A DNA stretch of 48,695 nt from VRUG01 sp965372745 (GTDB taxonomy: Bacteria > Planctomycetota > Phycisphaerae > Sedimentisphaerales > Anaerobacaceae): contig CBDVDM010000013.1 of NCBI GenBank assembly GCA_965372745.1, positions 1 through 48,695 on the forward strand, given 5' to 3'. A program made the translations under genes and the position numbers. The notes under the pieces were generated by a model. That model was given only the letters and a program-made list of their open reading frames with translations, did no database searches and had not been told where the DNA came from. Shown here piece by piece: positions 25,380 through 33,308 of this stretch. Numbering within the stretch: position 1 is the stretch's first letter; every line of letters starts with the position of its first letter.

Positions 25380-26522
25380 ATGGCAAAAACTGTTCAGACA
25401 TATCGCATCTTTTTAAGTGCCGCTGAGCCCAGTGGTGATGCTCACTGCGCCGGGTTGATTAACGCATTGAAGAAAAGCAATCGGAATATCGAGTTTTTCG
25501 GCGTCGGCGGCGAGCTAATGGAGCAGGCAGGCTGTCAATTGCTCGAAAACACCGTCAGCAAAGCAGTGATGTTGCATAAAGCATTCGGCAGGATTGCTTA
25601 CTTCTTTAATGTTATCAGGCGGCTCAGAAAATTTTTAAAAAAGGGCAACATCGACCTTGTCGTTGTCTGTGATTCACCTGCATTTAATTTCCATATTGCC
25701 GGGGCAGCCAAAAAGGCTCAGATTAAAACGCTGTTTTTTGTGGCACCACAGCTATGGGCATGGGCGCCGTGGAGGATAAAAAAGCTTAGAAAATTCTGTG
25801 ACAAGCTCTGTTGTATCATTCCATTTGAAGAGAAGTGGTTTAACCAGCGCGGCGTTGAGACGGTTTTTGTCGGTAACCCGATGTTAGATGAATTTGACTT
25901 TGCTCTAAGTGGTAACCGAAAAGATTATGCAGACTTTAAGCCTGAAAAAGTAAAAATTGCTCTTTTGCCGGGTTCTCGTGATGCGGAGATAGAGACTCTT
26001 TGGCAGCCGATGCAAAAAATAGCTGCTAAGATAAGGCGAAAGTATCCCGGAGCGGAGTTTACAGCAGTTGCCGTCGACGGGAAACGAAAAGAAATCTTGA
26101 AATCCATGCATGTTTTGGGTTTTAGATGTAAGTATATAATCGGTTCGGTACAGGAGATAGCCGGCGATGTGGATTTTTCCATAGTGGCCAGCGGCTCTGT
26201 CACGTTGCAGCTTGCAGCTGCGGGCTGTCCGATGGTGGTAATGTATCAATCGAGTAAAATATTATGGTTTCTGCTTGGTCGATGGTTATTACAAACCAGG
26301 TATCTGTCGTTAGTGAATATCATAGCGGGAAAAGAATTGGTTCCGGAATTTATGCCATACTTTTCTTCGATTGCTCCCATCGCCGAAGCCGTCGACGTTC
26401 TTTTGTCGGATAGAGAGAGACTTTCACAGCTTAGCAGCGAACTTGTAGAACTGGTAGAGCCTTTAGGCCGAACCAATGCGGCAGAGCAAACGGCACAGAT
26501 TATCATGGAAATGTTAGAATAA
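25380..26522 (+). CDS. lpxB: Lipid-A-disaccharide synthase
   Basis: LpxB joins UDP-2,3-diacylglucosamine and lipid X to make the lipid A disaccharide, at the inner membrane. The 380-residue product shows AAEPSGDAHCAGLI near the start, FFGVGGELMEQAG, the VAPQLWAWAPWR motif, VGNPMLDEF, LPGSRDAEIE and the late SGSVTLQLAAAGCPMVV sugar-nucleotide site. Its presence implies a lipopolysaccharide-type outer membrane. The other lpx genes are not in the window. It is probably cotranscribed with pfp (3-bp gap), with no obvious functional link. A small imperfect hairpin just after the stop may serve this gene and the convergent nnrD. Confidence 0.95.
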   Translation: MAKTVQTYRIFLSAAEPSGDAHCAGLINALKKSNRNIEFFGVGGELMEQAGCQLLENTVSKAVMLHKAFGRIAYFFNVIRRLRKFLKKGNIDLVVVCDSPAFNFHIAGAAKKAQIKTLFFVAPQLWAWAPWRIKKLRKFCDKLCCIIPFEEKWFNQRGVETVFVGNPMLDEFDFALSGNRKDYADFKPEKVKIALLPGSRDAEIETLWQPMQKIAAKIRRKYPGAEFTAVAVDGKRKEILKSMHVLGFRCKYIIGSVQEIAGDVDFSIVASGSVTLQLAAAGCPMVVMYQSSKILWFLLGRWLLQTRYLSLVNIIAGKELVPEFMPYFSSIAPIAEAVDVLLSDRERLSQLSSELVELVEPLGRTNAAEQTAQIIMEMLE

Positions 26523-26564
26523 AAAAAGCGGAGCGCATTATCTGCGTCTCATCTTTGTAAAGGC

Positions 26565-27422
26565 TTAATTTTTCATAAAGGCATCGCTTAACGCCTTGGC
26601 AATATCGGTAGCAATTAAGCTTGTCTGCCCGATTTTTTCAGCTGCAATGTCACCTGCTAAACCATGAATATAAACCGCCAGAACCGCTGCATCAAAACTG
26701 TTCAAGCCCTGTGCCCACAAAGCTGTAACAACTCCGGTAAGCACGTCACCACTGCCTGCTGTTGCCATCCCGGGATTACCAGTAGTGTTAACATAGAGTT
26801 TATCTGCATCGGTTACTACTGTTCCAGCTCCTTTTAAAATTACAGTTGTTTTTGTATTCTCTGCCAACAGCAAGGCCTGTTGTTGACGGTCGTCAGGTAA
26901 AGGTTCTCTAAACAGTGCAGAGCATAATCTTTTCATTTCACCCGGGTGAGGTGTGAGAATTATTTCAGCCTTTAAAATTTCCGGCCAGTTCTTTATTTTG
27001 CTTAGATTATTCAGTCCGTCGGCATCTATAACGAGTTTTAGATTATCCTGTTTTAGAAGCGTTTCAAGAATTGCTTTTAGTGCCGAGCTTACACCTATGC
27101 CGGGCCCGAAGGCGATGATGTCATTTTCTTTTACGAGATTTAGAATTTTATTAATTGCCTTTGCAGAAATTCTGCCGTTTTTGTCTTCATCGAGCGGTAT
27201 GGTAGTAAAGCAAGGCTCTGCGGAGGCGACTATCGGCAATACCGATTTCGGAGTTGCGACTCTAACCAGCCCTGCCCCCGCCCTCAATGCAGCTGTGCCT
27301 GCGAGAGCAGCTGCCCCTGTCATACCAAGGCTTCCTGCAATTATTGCAACTTTTCCAAAGTCGCCCTTATGAGAATCAGCCGCTCGTATTTTCAGTTTCG
27401 AGATGTCATTTACTAACTGCAT
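26565..27422 (-). CDS. nnrD: ADP/ATP-dependent NAD(P)H-hydrate dehydratase
   Basis: NnrD repairs hydrated, inactive NAD(P)H by phosphate-driven dehydration. The 285-residue product is the carbohydrate-kinase-fold domain alone: KGDFGKVAIIAGS, GPGIGVS near residue 105, LTPHPGEMKRL and the GNPGMATAGSGDVLTG motif with the catalytic Asp. The epimerase domain (NnrE, YjeF N-terminus) that is fused in many bacteria is absent and no separate copy is seen here. It is convergent with lpxB and divergent from hicB. Confidence 0.93.
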   Translation of the reverse strand: MQLVNDISKLKIRAADSHKGDFGKVAIIAGSLGMTGAAALAGTAALRAGAGLVRVATPKSVLPIVASAEPCFTTIPLDEDKNGRISAKAINKILNLVKENDIIAFGPGIGVSSALKAILETLLKQDNLKLVIDADGLNNLSKIKNWPEILKAEIILTPHPGEMKRLCSALFREPLPDDRQQQALLLAENTKTTVILKGAGTVVTDADKLYVNTTGNPGMATAGSGDVLTGVVTALWAQGLNSFDAAVLAVYIHGLAGDIAAEKIGQTSLIATDIAKALSDAFMKN

Positions 27423-27479
27423 ATAACCTCGTTTCGTGCAGTATATTACAAATAATGCAGGATATGGTCAATAAAAGAT

Positions 27480-27507
27480 TTGACAAGCAGATAGGGATGT
27501 TTATAAT
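27480..27507 (+). promoter_or_regulatory. Full-consensus promoter of hicB-hicA
   Basis: TTGACA (27480-27485) and TATAAT (27502-27507) both match the sigma70 consensus at all six positions, with a 16-nt spacer. The leader to the preferred hicB ATG is about 68 nt. An autoregulated toxin-antitoxin operon fits such a strong promoter. Confidence 0.8.
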
Positions 27508-27581
27508 AAGGATATAAAGTGAAGAATTTGTTTGGGATCAGTGGTAAAAAAATCAGTTGGTTTTGGTAGAGATTGAAACCT

Positions 27582-27788
27582 ATGAGTGAAATTATATTCA
27601 TCGTTGAAGATTCTGATGAGGGTGGTTACACAGCTAAATCTCTCGGTCACTCTATTTATACCGAAGGTGAAACATTAGACGAGTTAAAAGAAAATGTCAA
27701 AGATGCGATAAAATGCCACTTTGACGCAGAGGAAATCCCCCATATTGCACGCTTACACATAGTAAAAGATGAAGTAATAGCAATATGA
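27582..27788 (+). CDS. hicB: HicB-family antitoxin
   Basis: HicB neutralises the HicA mRNA interferase. The 68-residue product has the compact HicB partial RNase H-like fold signature: IIFIVEDSDEGGYTAKSLGH, then GETLDELKENVKDAIKCHF. There is no C-terminal DNA-binding extension, so autoregulation would need another route or the toxin complex. An in-frame TTG at 27573 would add three residues; the ATG at 27582 is more likely. The antitoxin gene comes first and overlaps hicA by 4 bp (ATGA). Confidence 0.85.
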   Translation: MSEIIFIVEDSDEGGYTAKSLGHSIYTEGETLDELKENVKDAIKCHFDAEEIPHIARLHIVKDEVIAI

Positions 27789-28024
27789 AACTTCCGAGAG
27801 AAATCAGCGGCGCAGAGCTCGCAAAACTTCTCAAAAAATACGGCTATGAAACAACCCGGCAAGCCGGCAGTCACATACGGCTTACCACTGTCACCAAAGG
27901 CGAACACCACATCACTATTCCTTCTCATAAATACCTTAAAATAGGCACCTTGAGTAGTATTTTAAGCGATATCGCCGTCCATTTCAAAATAGACAAAGGC
28001 GATTTAATTAAAGAATTATTCTAA
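27785..28024 (+). CDS. hicA: HicA-family mRNA interferase toxin
   Basis: HicA is a small RNA-cleaving toxin with a double-stranded-RNA-binding-like fold. The 79-residue product shows the family plan: ISGAELAKLLKKYGYETTRQ, then the catalytic histidine H30 in AGSHIRL, then HHITIPSHKYLKIGTLSSIL. The key residues look intact, so the toxin may be active. Gene order hicB-hicA with a 4-bp overlap ensures coupled translation. A hairpin with a T-rich tail follows at 28144. Confidence 0.9.
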   Translation: MKLPREISGAELAKLLKKYGYETTRQAGSHIRLTTVTKGEHHITIPSHKYLKIGTLSSILSDIAVHFKIDKGDLIKELF

Positions 28025-28051
28025 TGTAGTGTCATGCGGATCAATCTAATT

Positions 28052-28183
28052 ACTCAAACTGACCGATTTAATCGGGACAAAATTTAGCTGTCGACGCAGT
28101 CGGCCTCAACTAACGAGATACGATTCACGAGCGACGAGCGACGCTCAAACTGATTCGTTTCGTCAGAAACGGTCAGTTTGAGT
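28052..28183. repeat. Long-range inverted repeat after hicBA
   Basis: The 14-mer ACTCAAACTGACCG (28052-28065) recurs as its exact reverse complement at 28170-28183. A third, direct copy of its core (CTCAAACTGA, 28144-28153) pairs with the same right arm in the terminator hairpin. A small hairpin CCGAT-TTA-ATCGG (28064-28076) overlaps the left copy. The right arm thus has two competing partners, 12 and 100 nt away. Confidence 0.6.
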
Positions 28184-28190
28184 TATTTAT
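28144..28190 (+). terminator. Terminator after hicBA
   Basis: CTCAAACTGA (28144) pairs with TCAGTTTGAG (to 28181), and inside it CGTTTC-GTCA-GAAACG adds six pairs. The tail is TTATTTATT. It may also stop transcription of tsaD, whose stop codon is at 28187, although the minus-strand tail is less T-rich. Confidence 0.7.
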
Positions 28191-29227
28191 TGGCCGGATG
28201 CCTTTGGCTCTAAGGATAACCCAGAAAAAAGTCCAGCCCTGAACTTATGATATGCCAAAGAAGCTACCATAACAGCATTATCGGTGCAATACTGTTTTGG
28301 TGCAACGAGTAATCTCCTGGCCGGCTCGCTGTTTTCGCACATTTGTTTTAGCGCGCTGCGAAGTGCAGAGTTAGCGGCAACCCCACCTCCGAGCAGAACA
28401 GTTTTGGCGGAGATTTTCCTGGCTGCCCTGCTGGTTTTCTCGACGAGAACGTCAATAACTGCCTGCTGAAATGATGCTGCGATATCAGCAATTTGCTGTT
28501 CGGTCATGGAATCGACTTTATTTTCGCCTTTCATGTCCTGACCCTGACAGTAATACAGAACAGCAGTTTTGATACCGCTGAAAGAAAAGTCAAGCGAATC
28601 GGTTCCGAGCATTGAACGTGGAAAATCAATGGCATGTGCATTTCCGTTTTTGGCTATTTTTTCAATTGAAGGCCCGCCCGGGTAAGGCAGTTTCAAAATC
28701 GCAGCGACTTTATCGAATGCCTCGCCGGCAGCATCGTCAATGGTTGAGCCTAAAAGTTTTGGTTCCAGAACCGAGTGACAATCATATAGGCTCGTATGGC
28801 CGCCGGAAACTATCAAAGCGACAGCGGGCAGTTCCGGATGCTGTTCAGCTAACATTGCCGATTGCATATGAGCGTGCAGATGATTGATAGCTATCAAAGG
28901 TTTGCCCCAGGTGAAGCTGAGAGTTTTAGCTGCCGTAACTCCGACAATCAGGGCAACGCTCAAGCCCGGCTGATTAGCGATTGCGATTGCATCAATATCA
29001 TCTTTGGCGACATTGGCTTTTTCCATAGCTTCGGTAATAACCGGGTAGATGTTTTCAATATGAGCACGTGAAGCCATTTCGGGGACGACACCGCCATACT
29101 TTTCGTGCAGCTTTGCCTGGGAAGCTACCACCGAAGATTTTACAATTTTTCCATCGGCAACAATCGCAGCAGCAGTCTCATCGCAACTGGTCTCTATCCC
29201 TAATATATTTATCGCTTTATCTGCCAT
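28187..29227 (-). CDS. tsaD: tRNA N6-threonylcarbamoyladenosine transferase
   Basis: TsaD transfers the threonylcarbamoyl group to A37 of ANN-decoding tRNAs. The 346-residue product has GIETSCDETAAAIV at the start, the Fe-binding HLHAH motif (H116, H120), VSGGHTSLY, GEAFDKVA, the PGGPSIEK loop and GGGVAANSALR near the C-terminus. Length and motifs are complete. It is the last gene of a six-gene minus-strand run starting at ribH; the gap to the DUF362 gene is 31 bp. Partners TsaB, TsaC and TsaE are not in the window. Confidence 0.96.
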   Translation of the reverse strand: MADKAINILGIETSCDETAAAIVADGKIVKSSVVASQAKLHEKYGGVVPEMASRAHIENIYPVITEAMEKANVAKDDIDAIAIANQPGLSVALIVGVTAAKTLSFTWGKPLIAINHLHAHMQSAMLAEQHPELPAVALIVSGGHTSLYDCHSVLEPKLLGSTIDDAAGEAFDKVAAILKLPYPGGPSIEKIAKNGNAHAIDFPRSMLGTDSLDFSFSGIKTAVLYYCQGQDMKGENKVDSMTEQQIADIAASFQQAVIDVLVEKTSRAARKISAKTVLLGGGVAANSALRSALKQMCENSEPARRLLVAPKQYCTDNAVMVASLAYHKFRAGLFSGLSLEPKASGQ

Positions 29228-29258
29228 GATATGATATTAGCTAAACAACCCCAATATG

Positions 29259-30233
29259 TCAATCACGGCCGGAGATAGCAGCTTTGGATAATATCCACAG
29301 TTGTCTGAAGATGCTCTTGCAAATATGAATTAGTGAAAACCGGATTGGTATAAGTGGCGGAAACTCGAAGTCAGTGCAGATATTTTCTGAGAAGCTGTCG
29401 CCAGCAACTTTTATTTTATCAATATCGCAGCAGCCAAAGCCGATTTTACGGGCTGTTTTGATAATGGGCATATCGAGAGGTTCGGTATTTATCAATCTGC
29501 AGCAGAGAGTTTCACAACTGACAGGTTCAGCACCGGCGATAAGCCATCCCAGCGGCCGCGTTCTGCCTCGGATAGGGCCGGGGCCGTCCATCGCATAAAC
29601 GGCATCTATAATTGTCAGCGCCGGGTTTAAATACCTGTATATCTCGATGAGGAACTCGCAGAAAGACTCTTCGTCCTTTCCCTTTACAAAGTGCCACACA
29701 GTTTTTTGCTTTCCCGTTACACATCCGAACATGTTTTTGACAGCAAATGTTGCCGTAAGCTGTTGATGTGTTTTGAATTTTGGCAGATTGATAATTTTGT
29801 CAGCTTCGAGTGCAACCGAACTTATGCCGACCGTGATATTGCCTGCTCCGAGCCTGGTCCATTTTGGTTTATTAAGTTGCTTTAAAGGCACACCGAGTCT
29901 TTTTAACGGCTCGGTGAGTTTTAATTTTTCAGCGCAGACAAAGACATTACCCCATGCAGGTGAATCGCCGACGAATGGTCTGGCACCGAAATCTTTTAGT
30001 AATTTTGCAGTTGCAAGAATTACAGCAGGATGGGTTTGTGTGGCATGACGACGTGAGCGCGGTGAGATGAAATTAGGCTTTAGCAAAACAGTGTCGCCGG
30101 GGCTGATAAAATTTGCAAGACCGCCTAAAAGCTCGAACTGTTTTTCGACAGCTTCAGTAACTTTATCATGGCCGTAAGCAAGGCAACGGGTCAGTGCTAC
30201 AATGGGAGCAGATGTGCCGGCTGAATTACTCAT
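29259..30233 (-). CDS. DUF362 domain protein
   Basis: The 324-residue product matches the DUF362 plan: GDTVLLKPNFISP early, HPAVILATAKLLKDFGA, the glycine-rich VGDSPAWGN loop, then INLPKFKTHQQLTATFAVKN and MFGCVTGKQKTVWH. DUF362 proteins are of poorly known function; many carry ferredoxin-type clusters, but none is seen here. Cysteines are scattered (CETLCC, FGCCDID), so metal binding is possible but unproven. Its start overlaps the lipoprotein gene upstream by 8 bp, so the two are cotranslated and may act together. Confidence 0.8.
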   Translation of the reverse strand: MSNSAGTSAPIVALTRCLAYGHDKVTEAVEKQFELLGGLANFISPGDTVLLKPNFISPRSRRHATQTHPAVILATAKLLKDFGARPFVGDSPAWGNVFVCAEKLKLTEPLKRLGVPLKQLNKPKWTRLGAGNITVGISSVALEADKIINLPKFKTHQQLTATFAVKNMFGCVTGKQKTVWHFVKGKDEESFCEFLIEIYRYLNPALTIIDAVYAMDGPGPIRGRTRPLGWLIAGAEPVSCETLCCRLINTEPLDMPIIKTARKIGFGCCDIDKIKVAGDSFSENICTDFEFPPLIPIRFSLIHICKSIFRQLWILSKAAISGRD

Positions 30234-31038
30234 TTATTTTCGTACAGACAATCAGGTAGACTCGAATGATTTCTTTTGGTTTATCTCTGCTGAACAGCAG
30301 GCTGCTCAGTGTTATCCTGTGTTGTTCGTATTTTTCCGGTCCGAGAAGCACGAAATCGCCGTCACTCATTTGTAACTTAAACGCTACCGAGTCGAAGACC
30401 AATTCATCTTTTTTTCTGCTTTTTTTTGCTTTTGAAATAAACCTTACAGCCGGTGACGAACAAACCGGTTCTACCCTGACCTCACAGACCCCTCTCTTAT
30501 CGGGTATACTTTCCGCTTTCACTCTCAGCACAAGCCGCCCCGGGCCGATGTCAACTCCTTCCATGGTTCCTTTGACAGAGACGTAAAAAGTGGTTTGCCT
30601 GTCATACAGCTTTGCGATGGGCAGAACTTCAGCTTGGTCGGCAGAAATCAGCAGGGAGGCGGTTTTGAGTTTTTTGCCGTTTGCGGCTATTAACAATTCT
30701 CTGATATCATCCCAGACAGCTAATTGCCCGAACCGTGCTGTAAATGAATTTGCGGAAAACGTTGCCGAATCATTAAATCGTATTTGTCTATCCTGCAGCA
30801 TTGGCCAAATCTGGCCCAGAACATCAATGTTCGTCGCAGGAATGTCGATTATGTGAATATCGAAGTTGATTGTTTTGAAGGTTGGCACATACACCAGTCC
30901 GCCAATTGGGGCAAGGTCGCCGATTTTTATATTTTCCCAAATTGGTTTTTCCTGCTGTTGGCCGCAACCGGTGAGTATCAAGAGAACACTCAACGGCAAA
31001 AGAATCCGGTAAACTTGTGTTTTAAGTAAACGAAACAC
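30226..31038 (-). CDS. Lipoprotein of unknown function
   Basis: The 270-residue product starts with a lipoprotein signal: basic MFRLLKTQVYR, hydrophobic core and the lipobox LTGC (Cys about 25), followed by GQQQEK. The mature part is beta-rich and I do not recognise a family. The start codon is GTG, with AGGAG about 14 nt upstream, longer than usual. It lies 37 bp after parA and overlaps the DUF362 gene, so its function may be linked to that neighbour rather than to ParA. Confidence 0.75.
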   Translation of the reverse strand: MFRLLKTQVYRILLPLSVLLILTGCGQQQEKPIWENIKIGDLAPIGGLVYVPTFKTINFDIHIIDIPATNIDVLGQIWPMLQDRQIRFNDSATFSANSFTARFGQLAVWDDIRELLIAANGKKLKTASLLISADQAEVLPIAKLYDRQTTFYVSVKGTMEGVDIGPGRLVLRVKAESIPDKRGVCEVRVEPVCSSPAVRFISKAKKSRKKDELVFDSVAFKLQMSDGDFVLLGPEKYEQHRITLSSLLFSRDKPKEIIRVYLIVCTKINE

Positions 31039-31075
31039 GAAAATAGTTAAACTCCTGCAAGTTATGACAGACCAA

Positions 31076-32062
31076 TCAGCTTTGTTCTGTTAATTGCTGC
31101 TCAGATGATTTTTTTATTGCTATTACTTCATTTGCCGACAGCTCTTTCGCCTGTGTATCAGGTTCGGCTATGGATTGTATCTCAATTGGAGCTTTGGGCG
31201 CCTCAACTGTCTCTGCTTTAGATTCCTGCTCTGTATCAGCAGCTTCAGATTGTATTTCATCTTGAGCCTGTGGTAGCTGCCGACTATGTATAAGCTCTGC
31301 CGCTTTTCTATAGTCCTCAGCTCCGTGACATCCGGGCTCATATTCAAATATTGTTTTGCCGTAACTCGGCGCCTCTGCCAGCTTGATATTTCTTCGAATA
31401 TAGGTCGGCAGAATCTCTGCTTCTGACCATGCGCACATTGTCCCGCGAGCCCGGTCTAAAAACTGGTCAATATCAATCCTGACCTCGTTCGACAATGACG
31501 TTCTGCTGTCAAACATACAAAGCAGAATCCATTTAACCTTCAATACAGGATTGATTCTTTTGTTTACAAGCTCAACTGTCTGCAGCAGTTTTCCCAGTCC
31601 CTGCAGCGCCAGAAAATGCGGCTGTAACGGTATCAATATTTCGTCCGTACTCGCCAGCGCATTCAACGTCAAAAGTCCGAGCGATGGTGCACAGTCGATT
31701 ATCATATAATCAAACTTATCTTCTGCCTGCTTTATTGCCTCACGAAGAATCGTCTCTCTGCCGACTACACTCACAAGCTCGCTCTCTGCACCTACCAGAT
31801 TTATATTAGCCGGCAGTAACCAGAGATTAGGCCGCACAAGCAAAAGCTCATCCTCGAACTTCGCCGATTGCGTCATAACCTTATATGACCCAGCCTCGAT
31901 ATTCTCAGGGTCCGTATCGAGATGAATAGTCAGATGTGCCTGCGGGTCAAGGTCAATTACTGCAACCTTCAAACCCATTAACGCCAACGCCGCCGCAGTA
32001 TTAACTACTGTTGTGGTTTTTCCTACCCCGCCTTTTTGGTTTAATACTGCTATTTTTTTCAA
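31076..32062 (-). CDS. ParA/Soj-family ATPase with acidic C-terminal tail
   Basis: ParA-type ATPases position DNA or protein complexes by cycling on and off the nucleoid. The deviant Walker A motif KGGVGKTT (10-17, signature K10) and the Walker A' DLDPQAHLT are present, and the second ATPase motif IDCAPSLGLLTLNA is clear. After the ATPase fold (to about residue 255) comes a roughly 70-residue low-complexity tail rich in E, A, Q and K, which most chromosomal ParA proteins lack. The start is TTG with GAGGG 7 nt upstream; no in-frame ATG is near. No parB gene or parS-like site was seen, so chromosome segregation is only one option. Confidence 0.88.
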   Translation of the reverse strand: MKKIAVLNQKGGVGKTTTVVNTAAALALMGLKVAVIDLDPQAHLTIHLDTDPENIEAGSYKVMTQSAKFEDELLLVRPNLWLLPANINLVGAESELVSVVGRETILREAIKQAEDKFDYMIIDCAPSLGLLTLNALASTDEILIPLQPHFLALQGLGKLLQTVELVNKRINPVLKVKWILLCMFDSRTSLSNEVRIDIDQFLDRARGTMCAWSEAEILPTYIRRNIKLAEAPSYGKTIFEYEPGCHGAEDYRKAAELIHSRQLPQAQDEIQSEAADTEQESKAETVEAPKAPIEIQSIAEPDTQAKELSANEVIAIKKSSEQQLTEQS

Positions 32063-32081
32063 TCCATTGCCCTCGAATTTT

Positions 32082-32495
32082 TTAGCTTTTTAACTCAAGC
32101 CCTCTCAAAACCGCATCAAGAACACCGTTGACAAACGCCGGCGACTGGGCTGTACTGAACTTTTTAGCCAACTCGATTGCCTCATTTATCGCAACTCTCG
32201 AAGGAATATCCGGGCAAAACTTCAGTTGATAAACTGCTAATCGCAAAATGTTCCTGTCAACCGGACAAAGCCTGTCCAGTCCCCACTTAATCGTCGAAGA
32301 TGATATCAGTTCATCACACTCGGATACCTTCGCCCACGTATCCTGCGTCCACGTTCTGGCGAGCCTGCGTATCGAATCGTCCGGCTCATTTTCTCTTAGA
32401 AAATCACCGAGATATTCGAGCACATCCGAGCCTTGAACATCAAGCTGATACAGTCCCTGTATCGCCAACTCTCTGGCCCGTGTGCGTTTGTCCAC
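32082..32495 (-). CDS. nusB: Transcription antitermination factor NusB
   Basis: NusB binds boxA RNA with NusE (S10) and prevents premature termination in rRNA operons. The 137-residue product is all-helical with the family phrases RTRARELAIQGLYQLDVQG, DRNILRLAVYQLKF and NEAIELAKKFSTAQSPAFVNGVLDA. The start is GTG, with AAAGG 7 nt upstream. It follows ribH by 32 bp, a very common pairing in bacteria, and precedes parA by 19 bp. Confidence 0.94.
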   Translation of the reverse strand: MDKRTRARELAIQGLYQLDVQGSDVLEYLGDFLRENEPDDSIRRLARTWTQDTWAKVSECDELISSSTIKWGLDRLCPVDRNILRLAVYQLKFCPDIPSRVAINEAIELAKKFSTAQSPAFVNGVLDAVLRGLELKS

Positions 32496-32527
32496 CTGCC
32501 GGCCTTTCTAATCTGAAATTTCAATGA

Positions 32528-32992
32528 TCAAATCTGTTCGAGAACGTTAACAGTTTCAATAGCTGTCAATGCCGCATTTGCTCCGGCGTTGCCGCGCTTG
32601 GTACCTGCCCGTTCAACCGCCTGCTCTATTGTATCACAGGTAAGGACCGCAAATATCGCCGGAGTCCCGCTGTCATAATTTATCTGGCTAATCCCGCGAA
32701 CAACCTGCTGGCACACATAATCATAATGCCCTGTCTGGCCGCGTATGACCGTACCAAGACATATTACTGCACCATACTTACCGCTTTCTGCAAGTTTTTT
32801 TGCCGCAATTGTAATCTCGCACGAACCCGGAACCCAGACGGTTGTTATCTGCTCATCACTCACACCGTGACGCTGGAGACAATCTATCGCTCCGTCAAGC
32901 AGCTTACAGGTTATAAACTCATTAAACCTGCTGACTACAATAGCGTAATTACCCTTGCCGGCCGTCAACTGACCCTTAATTTCTTTTATCAT
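32528..32992 (-). CDS. ribH: 6,7-dimethyl-8-ribityllumazine synthase
   Basis: RibH makes lumazine, the penultimate intermediate of riboflavin, in an icosahedral or pentameric shell. The 154-residue product has VSRFNEFITCKLLDGAIDCL, the VPGSCEI loop, the GTVIRGQTGHYDYV segment with the catalytic His (H89), and the late GTKRGNAGANAA phosphate-binding loop. It is the first gene of the run ribH-nusB-parA-lipoprotein-DUF362-tsaD. No FMN riboswitch is visible in the roughly 60-nt leader. Confidence 0.95.
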   Translation of the reverse strand: MIKEIKGQLTAGKGNYAIVVSRFNEFITCKLLDGAIDCLQRHGVSDEQITTVWVPGSCEITIAAKKLAESGKYGAVICLGTVIRGQTGHYDYVCQQVVRGISQINYDSGTPAIFAVLTCDTIEQAVERAGTKRGNAGANAALTAIETVNVLEQI

Positions 32993-33058
32993 CTCTATTT
33001 CTCCAAAAACCTTTTTTTCTTAGGTTAAATTCGGATTCTGTTTTTTTATGACCTGCGC

Positions 33059-33087
33059 ATTATAAGACTATTGGCTCTTACTTTCCA
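33059..33087 (-). promoter_or_regulatory. Putative promoter of the ribH-nusB-parA run
   Basis: On the minus strand TGGAAA (33082-33087) and the full-consensus TATAAT (33059-33064) are separated by 17 nt, with a leader of about 60 nt. Confidence 0.5.
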
Positions 33088-33151
33088 GAAAAACAATCAG
33101 TTAACGATTAAATCGGGACTCTTGCCAAAAAACCGTTTTAAACGCACTTTG

Positions 33152-33181
33152 TTAACTTTCGCAATTATAAGAACTTATACT
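33152..33181 (+). promoter_or_regulatory. Putative promoter of the TPR gene
   Basis: TTAACT (33152-33157) and TATACT (33176-33181) are separated by 18 nt; the leader would be about 120 nt. Confidence 0.4.
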
Positions 33182-33308
33182 TTCTATTGCCAGAGAATTT
33201 TGCCATCATCAAAAATTGCGATACCATCCCTGATTCAACAAAACCTGCCCTTCTTTACTGCCGATAGTTTAATTGTTGAATCTGTATTTGTTGAGACGAG
33301 GAATTTGT

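Larger units (their letters stand above)
32993..33308. other. Divergent intergenic region, 316 bp
   Basis: This AT-rich stretch separates ribH (leftward) from the TPR gene (rightward). It holds one promoter-like pair for each direction. The phrase GATTAAATCGGGAC (33107-33120) resembles the small hairpin near hicBA (28064-28078). Confidence 0.6.

Noticed and set aside
27570..27580. CRISPR-repeat-like end (ATTGAAAC) before hicB
   Set aside because: There are no repeat copies or spacers around it; the match is eight bases and by chance.
31076..32062. Plasmid or phage origin because of a ParA gene
   Set aside because: It is embedded in housekeeping genes (ribH, nusB, tsaD) with no ParB, replication or phage genes, so a chromosomal ParA-like protein is more likely.
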